A stretch of 9,089 bases of DNA from an uncultured Desulfovibrionaceae bacterium (GTDB taxonomy: Bacteria; Desulfobacterota; Desulfovibrionia; Desulfovibrionales; Desulfovibrionaceae), in the NCBI GenBank assembly GCA_947074125.1, contig CAMTOM010000036.1, positions 1-9,089 on the forward strand, written 5' to 3'. Every line of letters starts with the position of its first letter. The first letter of the stretch is position 1. A model generated the notes under the pieces. That model worked only from the letters and a program-made list of their open reading frames with translations. It had not been told where the DNA came from and searched no databases. Below are positions 1-5,574 of the stretch, piece by piece. The position numbers and the translations under genes were made by a program.

Positions 1-1
1 C

Positions 2-104
2 CAATCCTTCATACTATGCTGTTGAACTGAGCTTTCCCAACCCAGACCTTGAGCTTAAGCCTGGTTTCAAAGCAATCGTACATATTAGTGGGAACAAAGA
101 ATAA
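2..104 (+). CDS. 3' end of a probable HlyD/RND-type periplasmic adaptor protein (partial)
   Basis: One frame is open from the left edge (first whole codon at base 3) to a TAA at 102-104; the other two + frames stop early. The 33 visible residues include FPNPDLELKPG followed by a short beta-strand-like end (AIVHISGNKE). A polar strand, then L-x-PG, then a hydrophobic strand is the usual C-terminal ending of membrane-fusion (periplasmic adaptor) proteins of the HlyD/AcrA/EmrA type, which link an inner-membrane pump to an outer-membrane channel. That link to the family is an inference from a short tail; the coding frame itself is more certain. Two hairpin terminators follow at once, so this gene ends a transcript and is not clearly cotranscribed with the flippase downstream. 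Confidence 0.5.
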   Translation, partial: NPSYYAVELSFPNPDLELKPGFKAIVHISGNKE

Positions 105-118
105 ATAAATCGCTAAAA

Positions 119-143
119 GAGCCGCTTTCGTCGGCTCCTTTTT
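119..143 (+). terminator. Intrinsic terminator after the partial adaptor gene
   Basis: GAGCCG (119-124) and CGGCTC (132-137) form a perfect 6-bp stem around a 7-nt loop, followed by a T run at 139-143. It starts 15 nt after the upstream stop codon, the expected place for a Rho-independent terminator. Confidence 0.8.
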
Positions 144-148
144 CGTTG

Positions 149-177
149 GGAGTCCTGGACTCCTTTCTGTTTTTTTG
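149..177 (+). terminator. Second, tandem intrinsic terminator
   Basis: GGAGTC (149-154) and GACTCC (158-163) pair over a 3-nt loop and are followed by a T-rich tract with seven uninterrupted T residues ending near 176. It lies 5 nt past the first terminator, so the two act as a back-up pair. It also covers the TTG at 175 that would otherwise be the longest start for the flippase, which argues against that start. Confidence 0.65.
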
Positions 178-225
178 TCAGATCTTTTGAATCAGTTTTT
201 GCTGTTTTTCTTTTTCGGAGCACAC

Positions 226-1629
226 ATGGCGAAGTTAAAAAGCATCCCACAGCGTCTTGGCTATATTCTTGGCGCACAATGGACAAGGGATGTTTCATGG
301 ACCATTTTCACTATCCTGCTAGCTCGATACAGCCAGGATATTCTTGGTCAGATTATGCTCGCCCTGTCGTATGGCTACCTAGTACGCACTGCTGCCGATG
401 TGGGCTTGAATGATTTTCTTCTTTCCAGTTTTGCCCGCCGAGAGACGCCGCCACGTCTTCTTCTCAGCAAAGTAACCTGGCTCAAATGTTTTTTGCTCTG
501 CATCGCCCTTCTGGTCACATGGAGCATCACACTCTGGCAGGACTACACACCAGAATTACAATATACTGTACTTCTCATTGCTCTGGGATTGGGGCTTGAT
601 GGTGTGACGGATTCTTTCTTCGCACTCTGTCAGGCTCGAGGCCGTCAGGATGTTGAAATGCGCATCCGTGTTCCGGCAACCATCATTGGCATAGGAACAG
701 GTATTATCCTTGTTCTCTGTCAGGCTTCTCCTCTCTACATTGCGTTATATAAACCAATCGAATCCCTTATTTGTCTGATTCTCGCGCAACGCGCCTTGGG
801 GCAGAATCCGTTCAGCGCATTTTGCCTGGCACATCTTGTAGATCTGGCTCGCCAGATGAAAAGTGGTCTCATCTTCACCTGTATGGCCGCATGCGCCATG
901 GTATACAATAAGCTCAATGTATTTTTTCTTAAGAAATACGGAGGAGATGCGGCCGTTGGTGCATATAGTGTGGCGTGGGAAACTATTGAAGGGCTCTCTG
1001 TTCTCGTTTCCAGTGCCCTCCTTGGAAAAGTTATTTTCCCCCTTCTAACGCAATACTGGCGCGATAATAAAGATGCCTTCAGAACACTTGCAGGACAGAC
1101 TGCCCGCTCCCTTTGGGCTGCCTCTCTCCCACTTATTTTTCTTGTCTGTGTTGAAAGCGACCGCTTTCTTCCCTTTATATATGGCAACAACTTCACCAAT
1201 GCCGTTATTGTCCAGCAACTCCTCACTCCATGCCTTGCGACAGCCTTTCTGCATAACCTTGCTGCATACGCCATGATAGGTATGTGCCGCCAGCGCCTGT
1301 TGCTCATTTTCTATTTAAGCGGTCTTCTTCTTAATGTTACTCTCTGTTTTTGGCTTATCCCACTTTACCCTCTTGAAGGTGCGGCTCTTGCGCTCACTTT
1401 GACAAAAGTTTGGGTAGCCATTCTCACAGTAAGCTTTTTTCAGATAACTGTTCGTCCAATGTCGCTCATCCAATGGATACTTATGCTTCTGGCAAGTGCC
1501 TGCGCTGTGCTGCTTTGGTATGGTGCGAGCTCTTATGTGCCTCGCGAACTTGCAGAAGCTTTAGGGCTTATTCCGCTGCTGCTTCTCTTCTGGAAATGGC
1601 GCCCTGCAAGTGTTTTTGAAAAATCATAA
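226..1629 (+). CDS. Wzx-like polysaccharide flippase (MOP/MVF superfamily membrane protein)
   Basis: The 467-residue product is almost wholly hydrophobic, with roughly 12-14 membrane-spanning stretches separated by short polar loops, and ends in a basic tail. Length, the N-terminal amphipathic segment before the first helix (QRLGYILGAQWTRDVSW) and the absence of soluble domains fit oligosaccharide/lipid-linked glycan flippases of the Wzx/MurJ/MATE superfamily, which turn undecaprenyl-linked sugar units across the inner membrane. The ATG at 226 is chosen because GGAG at 217-220 sits 5 nt ahead of it; the longer TTG start at 175 lies inside a terminator and has no Shine-Dalgarno sequence. No glycosyltransferase or polymerase gene lies next to it on the right, so the glycan (O-antigen, capsule or other) cannot be named. 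It is convergent with trmL. Subfamily assignment is an inference; an integral-membrane transporter is certain. Confidence 0.85.
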   Translation: MAKLKSIPQRLGYILGAQWTRDVSWTIFTILLARYSQDILGQIMLALSYGYLVRTAADVGLNDFLLSSFARRETPPRLLLSKVTWLKCFLLCIALLVTWSITLWQDYTPELQYTVLLIALGLGLDGVTDSFFALCQARGRQDVEMRIRVPATIIGIGTGIILVLCQASPLYIALYKPIESLICLILAQRALGQNPFSAFCLAHLVDLARQMKSGLIFTCMAACAMVYNKLNVFFLKKYGGDAAVGAYSVAWETIEGLSVLVSSALLGKVIFPLLTQYWRDNKDAFRTLAGQTARSLWAASLPLIFLVCVESDRFLPFIYGNNFTNAVIVQQLLTPCLATAFLHNLAAYAMIGMCRQRLLLIFYLSGLLLNVTLCFWLIPLYPLEGAALALTLTKVWVAILTVSFFQITVRPMSLIQWILMLLASACAVLLWYGASSYVPRELAEALGLIPLLLLFWKWRPASVFEKS

Positions 1630-1669
1630 AGAGAATTCCCACAAGGCCTCTGAATCTTCTCACTATAAC

Positions 1670-1713
1670 AATTCCCCATAAGCAGGCGTTGCAGATTATG
1701 GGGAATTTTTTTT
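1670..1713 (+). terminator. Strong intrinsic terminator of the flippase gene, between convergent genes
   Basis: A perfect 12-bp stem (AATTCCCCATAA at 1670-1681 with TTATGGGGAATT at 1696-1707) encloses a 14-nt loop and runs into eight T residues (1706-1713). It serves the flippase transcript. On the minus strand the same stem follows trmL but is trailed by TGTTATAG rather than a T run, so it would be a weaker stop in that direction. Confidence 0.88.
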
Positions 1714-1758
1714 CATGGATTTTTTATTTTCAAGGGAAAGCACATGCGATGATAACTA

Positions 1759-2235
1759 TTATGCTCCGCTCTTCACATCCAGGTCATCCAGCAACTGGCA
1801 TTGTATAAGTGCTGTATACAGTACAATACCTGCAGCAGTAGAAAGATTAAGACTGCGTACTACTGAGCGAATGGGAATACGCACCCGATGTTCTGAAAGA
1901 GAAAGAATCTGTTCCGGCAAACCACGTGTTTCTGGCCCAAAAACCAAACTATCCTGTGCGCTGAACACAAAATCTTGCAAAGACATTCCTCGCTTTGAAG
2001 AGGTCATCACGAGACGTCGCCCCCGTCCAGCTTCGCACAGATAGGCATCCATGTCTGGCCAGACGTACTTTTCTACATGTGGCCAATAATCCAGACCAGC
2101 ACGCTTCAGATATTTATCATCCAGCGAAAAACCCAAGGTACCGACCAAGTGCAAACGAGTTCCAGTTGCCGCACATAAACGTGCAATATTGCCCGTATTC
2201 GGTGGGATTTCAGGCTCGAACAGAACAACATCCAT
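1759..2235 (-). CDS. trmL: tRNA (cytidine(34)-2'-O)-methyltransferase TrmL (SPOUT family)
   Basis: The 158-residue protein is a full-length, minimal SPOUT methyltransferase. TrmL 2'-O-methylates the wobble base (C34 or cmnm5U34) of tRNA-Leu isoacceptors using S-adenosylmethionine and acts as a homodimer in the cytoplasm. The family motifs are in order: EPEIPPNTGNIARLCAATG (8-25), DDKYLKRAGLDYW (39-51), LVFGPETRGLP (97-107) and RIPIRSVVRSLNLSTAAG (119-136); the last two build the knotted cofactor pocket. The ATG at 2235 is the only reasonable start. GGGGA at 2252-2248 lies about 12 nt upstream, overlapping the end of the preceding gene, which suggests translational coupling. Its upstream neighbour, a zinc-ribbon membrane protein, ends 8 nt earlier on the same strand. 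A generic SpoU-like enzyme is the only alternative, and the close motif match to TrmL makes it unlikely. Confidence 0.95.
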   Translation of the reverse strand: MDVVLFEPEIPPNTGNIARLCAATGTRLHLVGTLGFSLDDKYLKRAGLDYWPHVEKYVWPDMDAYLCEAGRGRRLVMTSSKRGMSLQDFVFSAQDSLVFGPETRGLPEQILSLSEHRVRIPIRSVVRSLNLSTAAGIVLYTALIQCQLLDDLDVKSGA

Positions 2236-2243
2236 ACTATGTA

Positions 2244-2591
2244 TTATTCCCCACTATTCTGTTGATCTGAATTTTGTTGCTGTGATTGCGCTTCTTTGTT
2301 TTCTGGCGGTGCGGCTTTCAAATAGGCCAAACGCAATACCCATGGAACCAGGGGAACTTCGAAAATAATCGCAATATAGATTATCCATTTCCATCCTGTT
2401 TCCATACGGACATACCACGCCACACCAAGCAGCAACACCATGATAATAACCAAGCCTGCCAATGCAAATCGGCTTTCTTCAATATTTCTTTTTACTTCAC
2501 GCAACAATGATATTTTCTGTCCACATGCAGGACATTTTCTGTCCATTGCGGATATTTGTTTTTTGCAAGAAGGACATTGCAATGATTCCAT
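2244..2591 (-). CDS. Small zinc-ribbon protein with two membrane helices, function unknown
   Basis: The 115-residue product starts with a compact zinc ribbon: C6-x2-C9 and C20-x2-C23 (CPSC ... CPAC). A basic/polar linker (24-40) follows, then two hydrophobic helices (about 42-61 and 67-90) with a short turn, and a Gln/Asn/Ser/Glu-rich tail. The start at 2591 is preferred over a longer frame reaching 2651 because AAGGAG lies 7 nt ahead of it and the first residues are then directly the ribbon. N-terminal zinc ribbon plus membrane helices is common among small uncharacterised bacterial membrane proteins; the ribbon probably faces the cytoplasm. trmL starts 8 nt downstream, so the two are likely one transcript. 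On the minus strand a TTGACA (2651-2646) and a TATAAC (2624-2619) lie upstream, but the 21-nt spacing is too long for a convincing promoter. No function is claimed. Confidence 0.8.
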   Translation of the reverse strand: MESLQCPSCKKQISAMDRKCPACGQKISLLREVKRNIEESRFALAGLVIIMVLLLGVAWYVRMETGWKWIIYIAIIFEVPLVPWVLRLAYLKAAPPENKEAQSQQQNSDQQNSGE

Positions 2592-2649
2592 TATACTACT
2601 CCTTAATAGAATTTTGCAGTTATACACTGCCCCATAGCGGTAACATGTC

Positions 2650-2691
2650 AAAAAGAAAAGAGTATCAAGGTACGAAAAACATTCTCTTTCT
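2650..2691 (-). terminator. Possible weak terminator after the hydantoinase-like gene
   Basis: Read on the minus strand, AGAAAGAG (2691-2684) can pair with CTCTTTTCT (2662-2654) with one bulged base, and five T residues follow (2654-2650). The loop is long (about 21 nt) and the stem is imperfect and A/T-rich, so it may only attenuate transcription into the zinc-ribbon gene. Confidence 0.25.
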
Positions 2692-2692
2692 G

Positions 2693-4426
2693 CTATAACA
2701 CAACAGAAGCTATTTCAGGTACCGCCTGACACAGTACACGAATATCCTTACTGCTGCGCCCTCTGTCATCCAGCGTGGCAAACATTTCCGACACGACCAC
2801 TGTCACGGCTCTGTCTTCCCATCCCTCATGGTGCAAATACTCTTTGAGGGCGGTCTCTGCTTCTGCCTGCGCCTCACGCACACCATACGATGCAGAAATC
2901 TGGTTCTTTTTATCGAGCACAGGAATCCAAGCCTGACGCCGTCCAGTGTCTGCCAGTAATTCTATTTGTGCTGTGGGCAATGTCACCGCAGCCCCCACCG
3001 CATTCGCAACTTCGGAATGTGCAGGAACCAGCACAGGCACGCCCAACGCAACTTCCAAAAAAGGCGCCATGATTGCCGCAGGTCCTCCTACAAGACATAT
3101 TGTTGTTGGCACTATTTCACGTGCTCCCAATAATTCTTTGAGGGTGTATACAGGCTCTGCATTACAACGCGCCAGCAAGCTGCTCACAGCTTCGCGTATT
3201 TGCTTTTGTGCATTTTCTATCGCCATACGGGCAATATCTTCAACGAGTAACGCGGTACATGAGCTCGCCACAAGCAAATTTTCCATTGCCTTGCGGGAAG
3301 CACATATGTCTCCTGACCCCACTTCAGAAAGGATGTTGTACGCATCCAGCAAGGTTGTGACTTCACCGCCAAACGCAGCAGCAACACCTGCACGCTCTGG
3401 CCCTACACGCATTTCACCAAAAGCTTGCTTACCTGATACAGAATCCGCGGAGACAAGACGTAATGCAGAATCTCCACCAATGCCAATAGAAATGGATGCG
3501 AGCGAACGTACCAAAGTCCGCCGCCCATCCAGCAGCATTCCCCGTTGATCCAGCACAGGCGATCCTGCTGCATAGAGCGCTATGTCTGTTGTTGTTCCGC
3601 CAATATCAAGCAGCAAGGCGTCGCCTTGAACGGCGTCAGAACACAAGGAAAGCACTCCCATTACACTGGCTGCGGGGCCAGAGAGAATGGAAGCTACTGG
3701 CTCCTTTCGCGCAAGCGCACTGGGAAGAGAACCCCCATCAGCTCGTAACAAGCATACCTGGGCTGTGATCCCCATCGTCGCAAGTACCTGATCTACCGCG
3801 TCTAAAAAAATATTCTGCAAGCGATTGGCGGCGGCATTATAATACGCTGTTGCGATGCGGCGAGGAAAATTAAGCTGTCCTGAAAGCTGGTGCCCCTGCA
3901 CAATACAAAGTCCTTTGCCGCTTTCAGTTGGCATCTGCCGCTGGTGAGCCCATTCTGTTACTGCCGCTGCAATGCGCTGTTCGTGCTCGGCATTGCGTGG
4001 CGAAAATTTGCCAACCACTGCAAAAGCACGCACACCTGCCTTGTGCCAGCTATCAAGCATTTCAGTCAGTCCGTCCAACTGCAAAGGCATCACTTCTGTT
4101 CCCCGATGATCAAGCCCACCAGGAATCACCATGACATGCTTTCCCATGGCAAAATGCGATGGGGCAAGCCCTGGCCCCGCGCTCAGCAAAAGCCCCACAG
4201 GTTCCGTTTTGCCCTGCACAAGGGCATTGATAGCAAGCGTTGTTCCCAGGCTCACCCGACTGACGGCGCACAAATCTGCTTTTTGTGCCAGTATTTCCAA
4301 TACTGATGCAAGCGAAGCAGGCAAATCCGCCGTATTCGTAGGCACTTTTGCAGAGGCCACTACATGCTGGCCAGCAATCACAACCGCATCAGTGTGCGTT
4401 CCTCCAACATCAATACCCAAAAGCAT
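2693..4426 (-). CDS. Stand-alone hydantoinase/oxoprolinase family protein (HyuA-type ATPase)
   Basis: The 577-residue protein has the ASKHA (actin-like ATPase) architecture of the HyuA/5-oxoprolinase family, whose members couple ATP cleavage to hydrolysis or carboxylation of cyclic amides and ketones. Visible motifs: phosphate-1 loop GIDVGGTHTD (4-13), SLGTTLAINALVQ (59-71), ADGG (229-232), SGPAAS (249-254), a second phosphate loop DIGGTTTDIAL (274-284), GIGGDS (315-320) and the adenosine-site LVGGPA (445-450). An ATG at 4438 would add four residues, but GGAG sits 6 nt before the ATG at 4426 (inside ATGGAG), and MLLGIDVGG is the usual family N-terminus, so 4426 is preferred. It is somewhat shorter than classical HyuA, and no HyuB-type partner lies beside it, so it belongs to the stand-alone branch whose substrate is unknown. 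It is divergent from ilvE and heads the minus-strand block containing trmL. Confidence 0.88.
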   Translation of the reverse strand: MLLGIDVGGTHTDAVVIAGQHVVASAKVPTNTADLPASLASVLEILAQKADLCAVSRVSLGTTLAINALVQGKTEPVGLLLSAGPGLAPSHFAMGKHVMVIPGGLDHRGTEVMPLQLDGLTEMLDSWHKAGVRAFAVVGKFSPRNAEHEQRIAAAVTEWAHQRQMPTESGKGLCIVQGHQLSGQLNFPRRIATAYYNAAANRLQNIFLDAVDQVLATMGITAQVCLLRADGGSLPSALARKEPVASILSGPAASVMGVLSLCSDAVQGDALLLDIGGTTTDIALYAAGSPVLDQRGMLLDGRRTLVRSLASISIGIGGDSALRLVSADSVSGKQAFGEMRVGPERAGVAAAFGGEVTTLLDAYNILSEVGSGDICASRKAMENLLVASSCTALLVEDIARMAIENAQKQIREAVSSLLARCNAEPVYTLKELLGAREIVPTTICLVGGPAAIMAPFLEVALGVPVLVPAHSEVANAVGAAVTLPTAQIELLADTGRRQAWIPVLDKKNQISASYGVREAQAEAETALKEYLHHEGWEDRAVTVVVSEMFATLDDRGRSSKDIRVLCQAVPEIASVVL

Positions 4427-4452
4427 ATTTTTCTCCATGCCATCGTGTACTC

Positions 4453-4465
4453 TCCCCTGAGGGGA
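4453..4465. promoter_or_regulatory. Short dyad in the divergent hyuA-like/ilvE region
   Basis: TCCCCT and AGGGGA flank a single central G, giving a 13-base near-perfect palindrome. It lies in the leader of the hydantoinase-like gene and upstream of the ilvE -35 element. It could be a protein-binding site or a tiny hairpin; nothing identifies the binder. Confidence 0.35.
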
Positions 4466-4478
4466 ATGGCAAGTCCGC

Positions 4479-4506
4479 AGCTTCTCTACTTGACCTTTGA
4501 GAAGCT
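4479..4506. promoter_or_regulatory. 8-bp inverted repeat overlapping the ilvE -35 element
   Basis: AGCTTCTC (4479-4486) and GAGAAGCT (4499-4506) are perfect inverted arms separated by 12 bases, and the -35 hexamer TTGACC (4490-4495) sits in the middle. This is the usual position of a repressor operator. On the + strand the right arm runs into five T residues (4506-4510), so as RNA it would resemble a terminator for any transcript started further upstream. Both readings are inferences. Confidence 0.45.
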
Positions 4507-4517
4507 TTTTCTATATT
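4490..4517 (+). promoter_or_regulatory. Sigma70-type promoter for ilvE
   Basis: TTGACC (4490-4495, five of six consensus) and TATATT (4512-4517, five of six) are separated by 16 bases. Initiation would fall near 4524, giving a leader of about 60 nt before the ilvE ATG. It is the best promoter-like pair in the window. Confidence 0.6.
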
Positions 4518-4532
4518 CTGACTTTCTTGCCA

Positions 4533-4557
4533 TGTGTCACTGTCTTATTGTGACACA
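4533..4557. promoter_or_regulatory. Inverted repeat in the ilvE leader, operator or hairpin
   Basis: TGTGTCAC (4533-4540) and GTGACACA (4550-4557) are perfect 8-base arms around 9 bases. Relative to the predicted start it covers about +10 to +34. It ends 14 nt before the GAGG ribosome-binding site. As DNA it looks like a dimeric regulator site; as RNA it is a stable hairpin near the ribosome-binding region. The half-sites vaguely recall CRP/FNR-family sites but do not match the standard consensus. Confidence 0.45.
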
Positions 4558-4582
4558 CGAGCCCACTTTGAGAGGTTGCATT

Positions 4583-5503
4583 ATGCAAAAAACGGAGTTT
4601 ATCTGGTTTGATGGCAAACTGGTGCCTTGGGCTGAGGCCAATATTCATGTTCTCACCCATGCCTTGCATTATGGTAGTGGCGTCTTTGAGGGTATTCGGG
4701 CATATCAATGTTCTGACGGCACTTCTGCTGTATTTCGTTTGATGGAACATGCCAGGCGTCTGATAAATTCCGCAAAAATTTTGCGCATTACCATCCCTTA
4801 TTCTGCCGAACAAATCGCTGATGCGATTTTGGAAACACTGAAGGCAAATAAGCTGCCCGCTGGCTATATTCGCCCTCTGTCCTTTGTTGCCGCAGGAGAA
4901 ATGGGAGTGTATCCTGGGGATAACCCGATTTCTACGATTATTGCTGTCTGGCCCTGGGGTGCCTATCTTGGCCCTGAAGCCCTTGAAAATGGTATTCGTA
5001 CGAAGGTCAGCACTTTTGCGCGTATGCACGTCAACACGCTGATGAGCAAAGCCAAGGCTTCCGGCAATTATGTCAATTCTATCCTTGCCAAGATAGAAGC
5101 CAAGGAAGATGGTTATGATGAAGCCATTATGCTGGACGTGAATGGCTTCGTTTCCGAAGCAACGGGCGAAAATATCTTTATCGTACGTGATGGCATTATC
5201 AAAACAACGCCACTCACATCTGTTCTTGACGGCATTACCCGCAATGCTCTCATCACAGTGGCGCAAGATCTTGGCTATACACTCCTAGAACAACAATTCA
5301 CCCGCGATGAACTTTATCTTGCCGATGAAGCTTTTCTCAGTGGCACTGCGGCAGAACTGACACCCATTCGTGAAGTAGATAACCGCATTATCGGTCAAGG
5401 CAAGGCTGGGCCAGTCACAAAAAGCATCCAGAGCGCGTTCTTTCAAGCTGTTAAGGGCGAAAATCCGCGCTATGCCTCCTGGCTTACCAAGTATACTGTA
5501 TAA
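4583..5503 (+). CDS. ilvE: Branched-chain amino acid aminotransferase (class IV PLP enzyme)
   Basis: The 306-residue protein matches the length and layout of bacterial IlvE, which reversibly transfers amino groups between glutamate and the keto acids of valine, leucine and isoleucine. Landmarks: FDGKLVPW (9-16), HYGSGVFEGIRAY (29-41), where the family substrate-pocket segment lies, KASGNYVNS (158-166) with the PLP-binding lysine expected at K158, LDVNGFVSEATGENIFIV (184-201) with E192 in the cofactor-contacting position, and LTSVLDGITR for the phosphate-binding region. The start is taken as the ATG at 4583, 7 nt after GAGG (4572-4575); an in-frame upstream extension to 4364 lacks family residues and would run through the promoter. 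A D-amino-acid or aminodeoxychorismate enzyme of the same fold is less likely given the IlvE-like N-terminus. A perfect palindrome follows 7 nt after the stop, before dnaX. Confidence 0.95.
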   Translation: MQKTEFIWFDGKLVPWAEANIHVLTHALHYGSGVFEGIRAYQCSDGTSAVFRLMEHARRLINSAKILRITIPYSAEQIADAILETLKANKLPAGYIRPLSFVAAGEMGVYPGDNPISTIIAVWPWGAYLGPEALENGIRTKVSTFARMHVNTLMSKAKASGNYVNSILAKIEAKEDGYDEAIMLDVNGFVSEATGENIFIVRDGIIKTTPLTSVLDGITRNALITVAQDLGYTLLEQQFTRDELYLADEAFLSGTAAELTPIREVDNRIIGQGKAGPVTKSIQSAFFQAVKGENPRYASWLTKYTV

Positions 5504-5510
5504 AACAAAA

Positions 5511-5540
5511 ACCGCCGGAAAAGATATCTTTTCCGGCGGT
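5511..5540. terminator. 30-bp perfect palindrome between ilvE and dnaX (atypical terminator or mRNA-end hairpin)
   Basis: The 30 bases are fully self-complementary (ACCGCCGGAAAAGAT followed by its reverse complement), allowing about a 13-bp stem with a tiny loop 8 nt after the ilvE stop. The + strand has no T run after it (ATCATAATCC), so it is a poor classical terminator in the ilvE direction. On the minus strand it is followed by TTTTTGTTTTA, which is terminator-like, yet no minus-strand gene precedes it. It probably protects or ends the ilvE message. Confidence 0.6.
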
Positions 5541-5574
5541 ATCATAATCCGCTCTCTTTTACCCACTGCACACC

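Noticed and set aside
175..225. Longer flippase start at TTG 175
   Set aside because: It lies inside a terminator T tract and has no ribosome-binding site; the ATG at 226 has GGAG 5 nt upstream.
735..1307. Long open frame of 190 codons on the minus strand within the flippase gene
   Set aside because: It is fully antisense to a convincing membrane protein, with a Arg/Cys-rich composition typical of a shadow frame and no ribosome-binding site considered credible.
1715..2270. Open frames on the + strand opposite trmL
   Set aside because: They mirror the clearly coding minus strand and show no recognisable protein pattern.
4364..4582. In-frame N-terminal extension of ilvE
   Set aside because: It runs through the promoter and leader dyads, overlaps the divergent gene, and carries no IlvE-like residues; the ATG at 4583 has a good ribosome-binding site.
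4511..5266. 251-codon minus-strand frame opposite ilvE
   Set aside because: It is a shadow of ilvE; the translated sequence shows no domain pattern.
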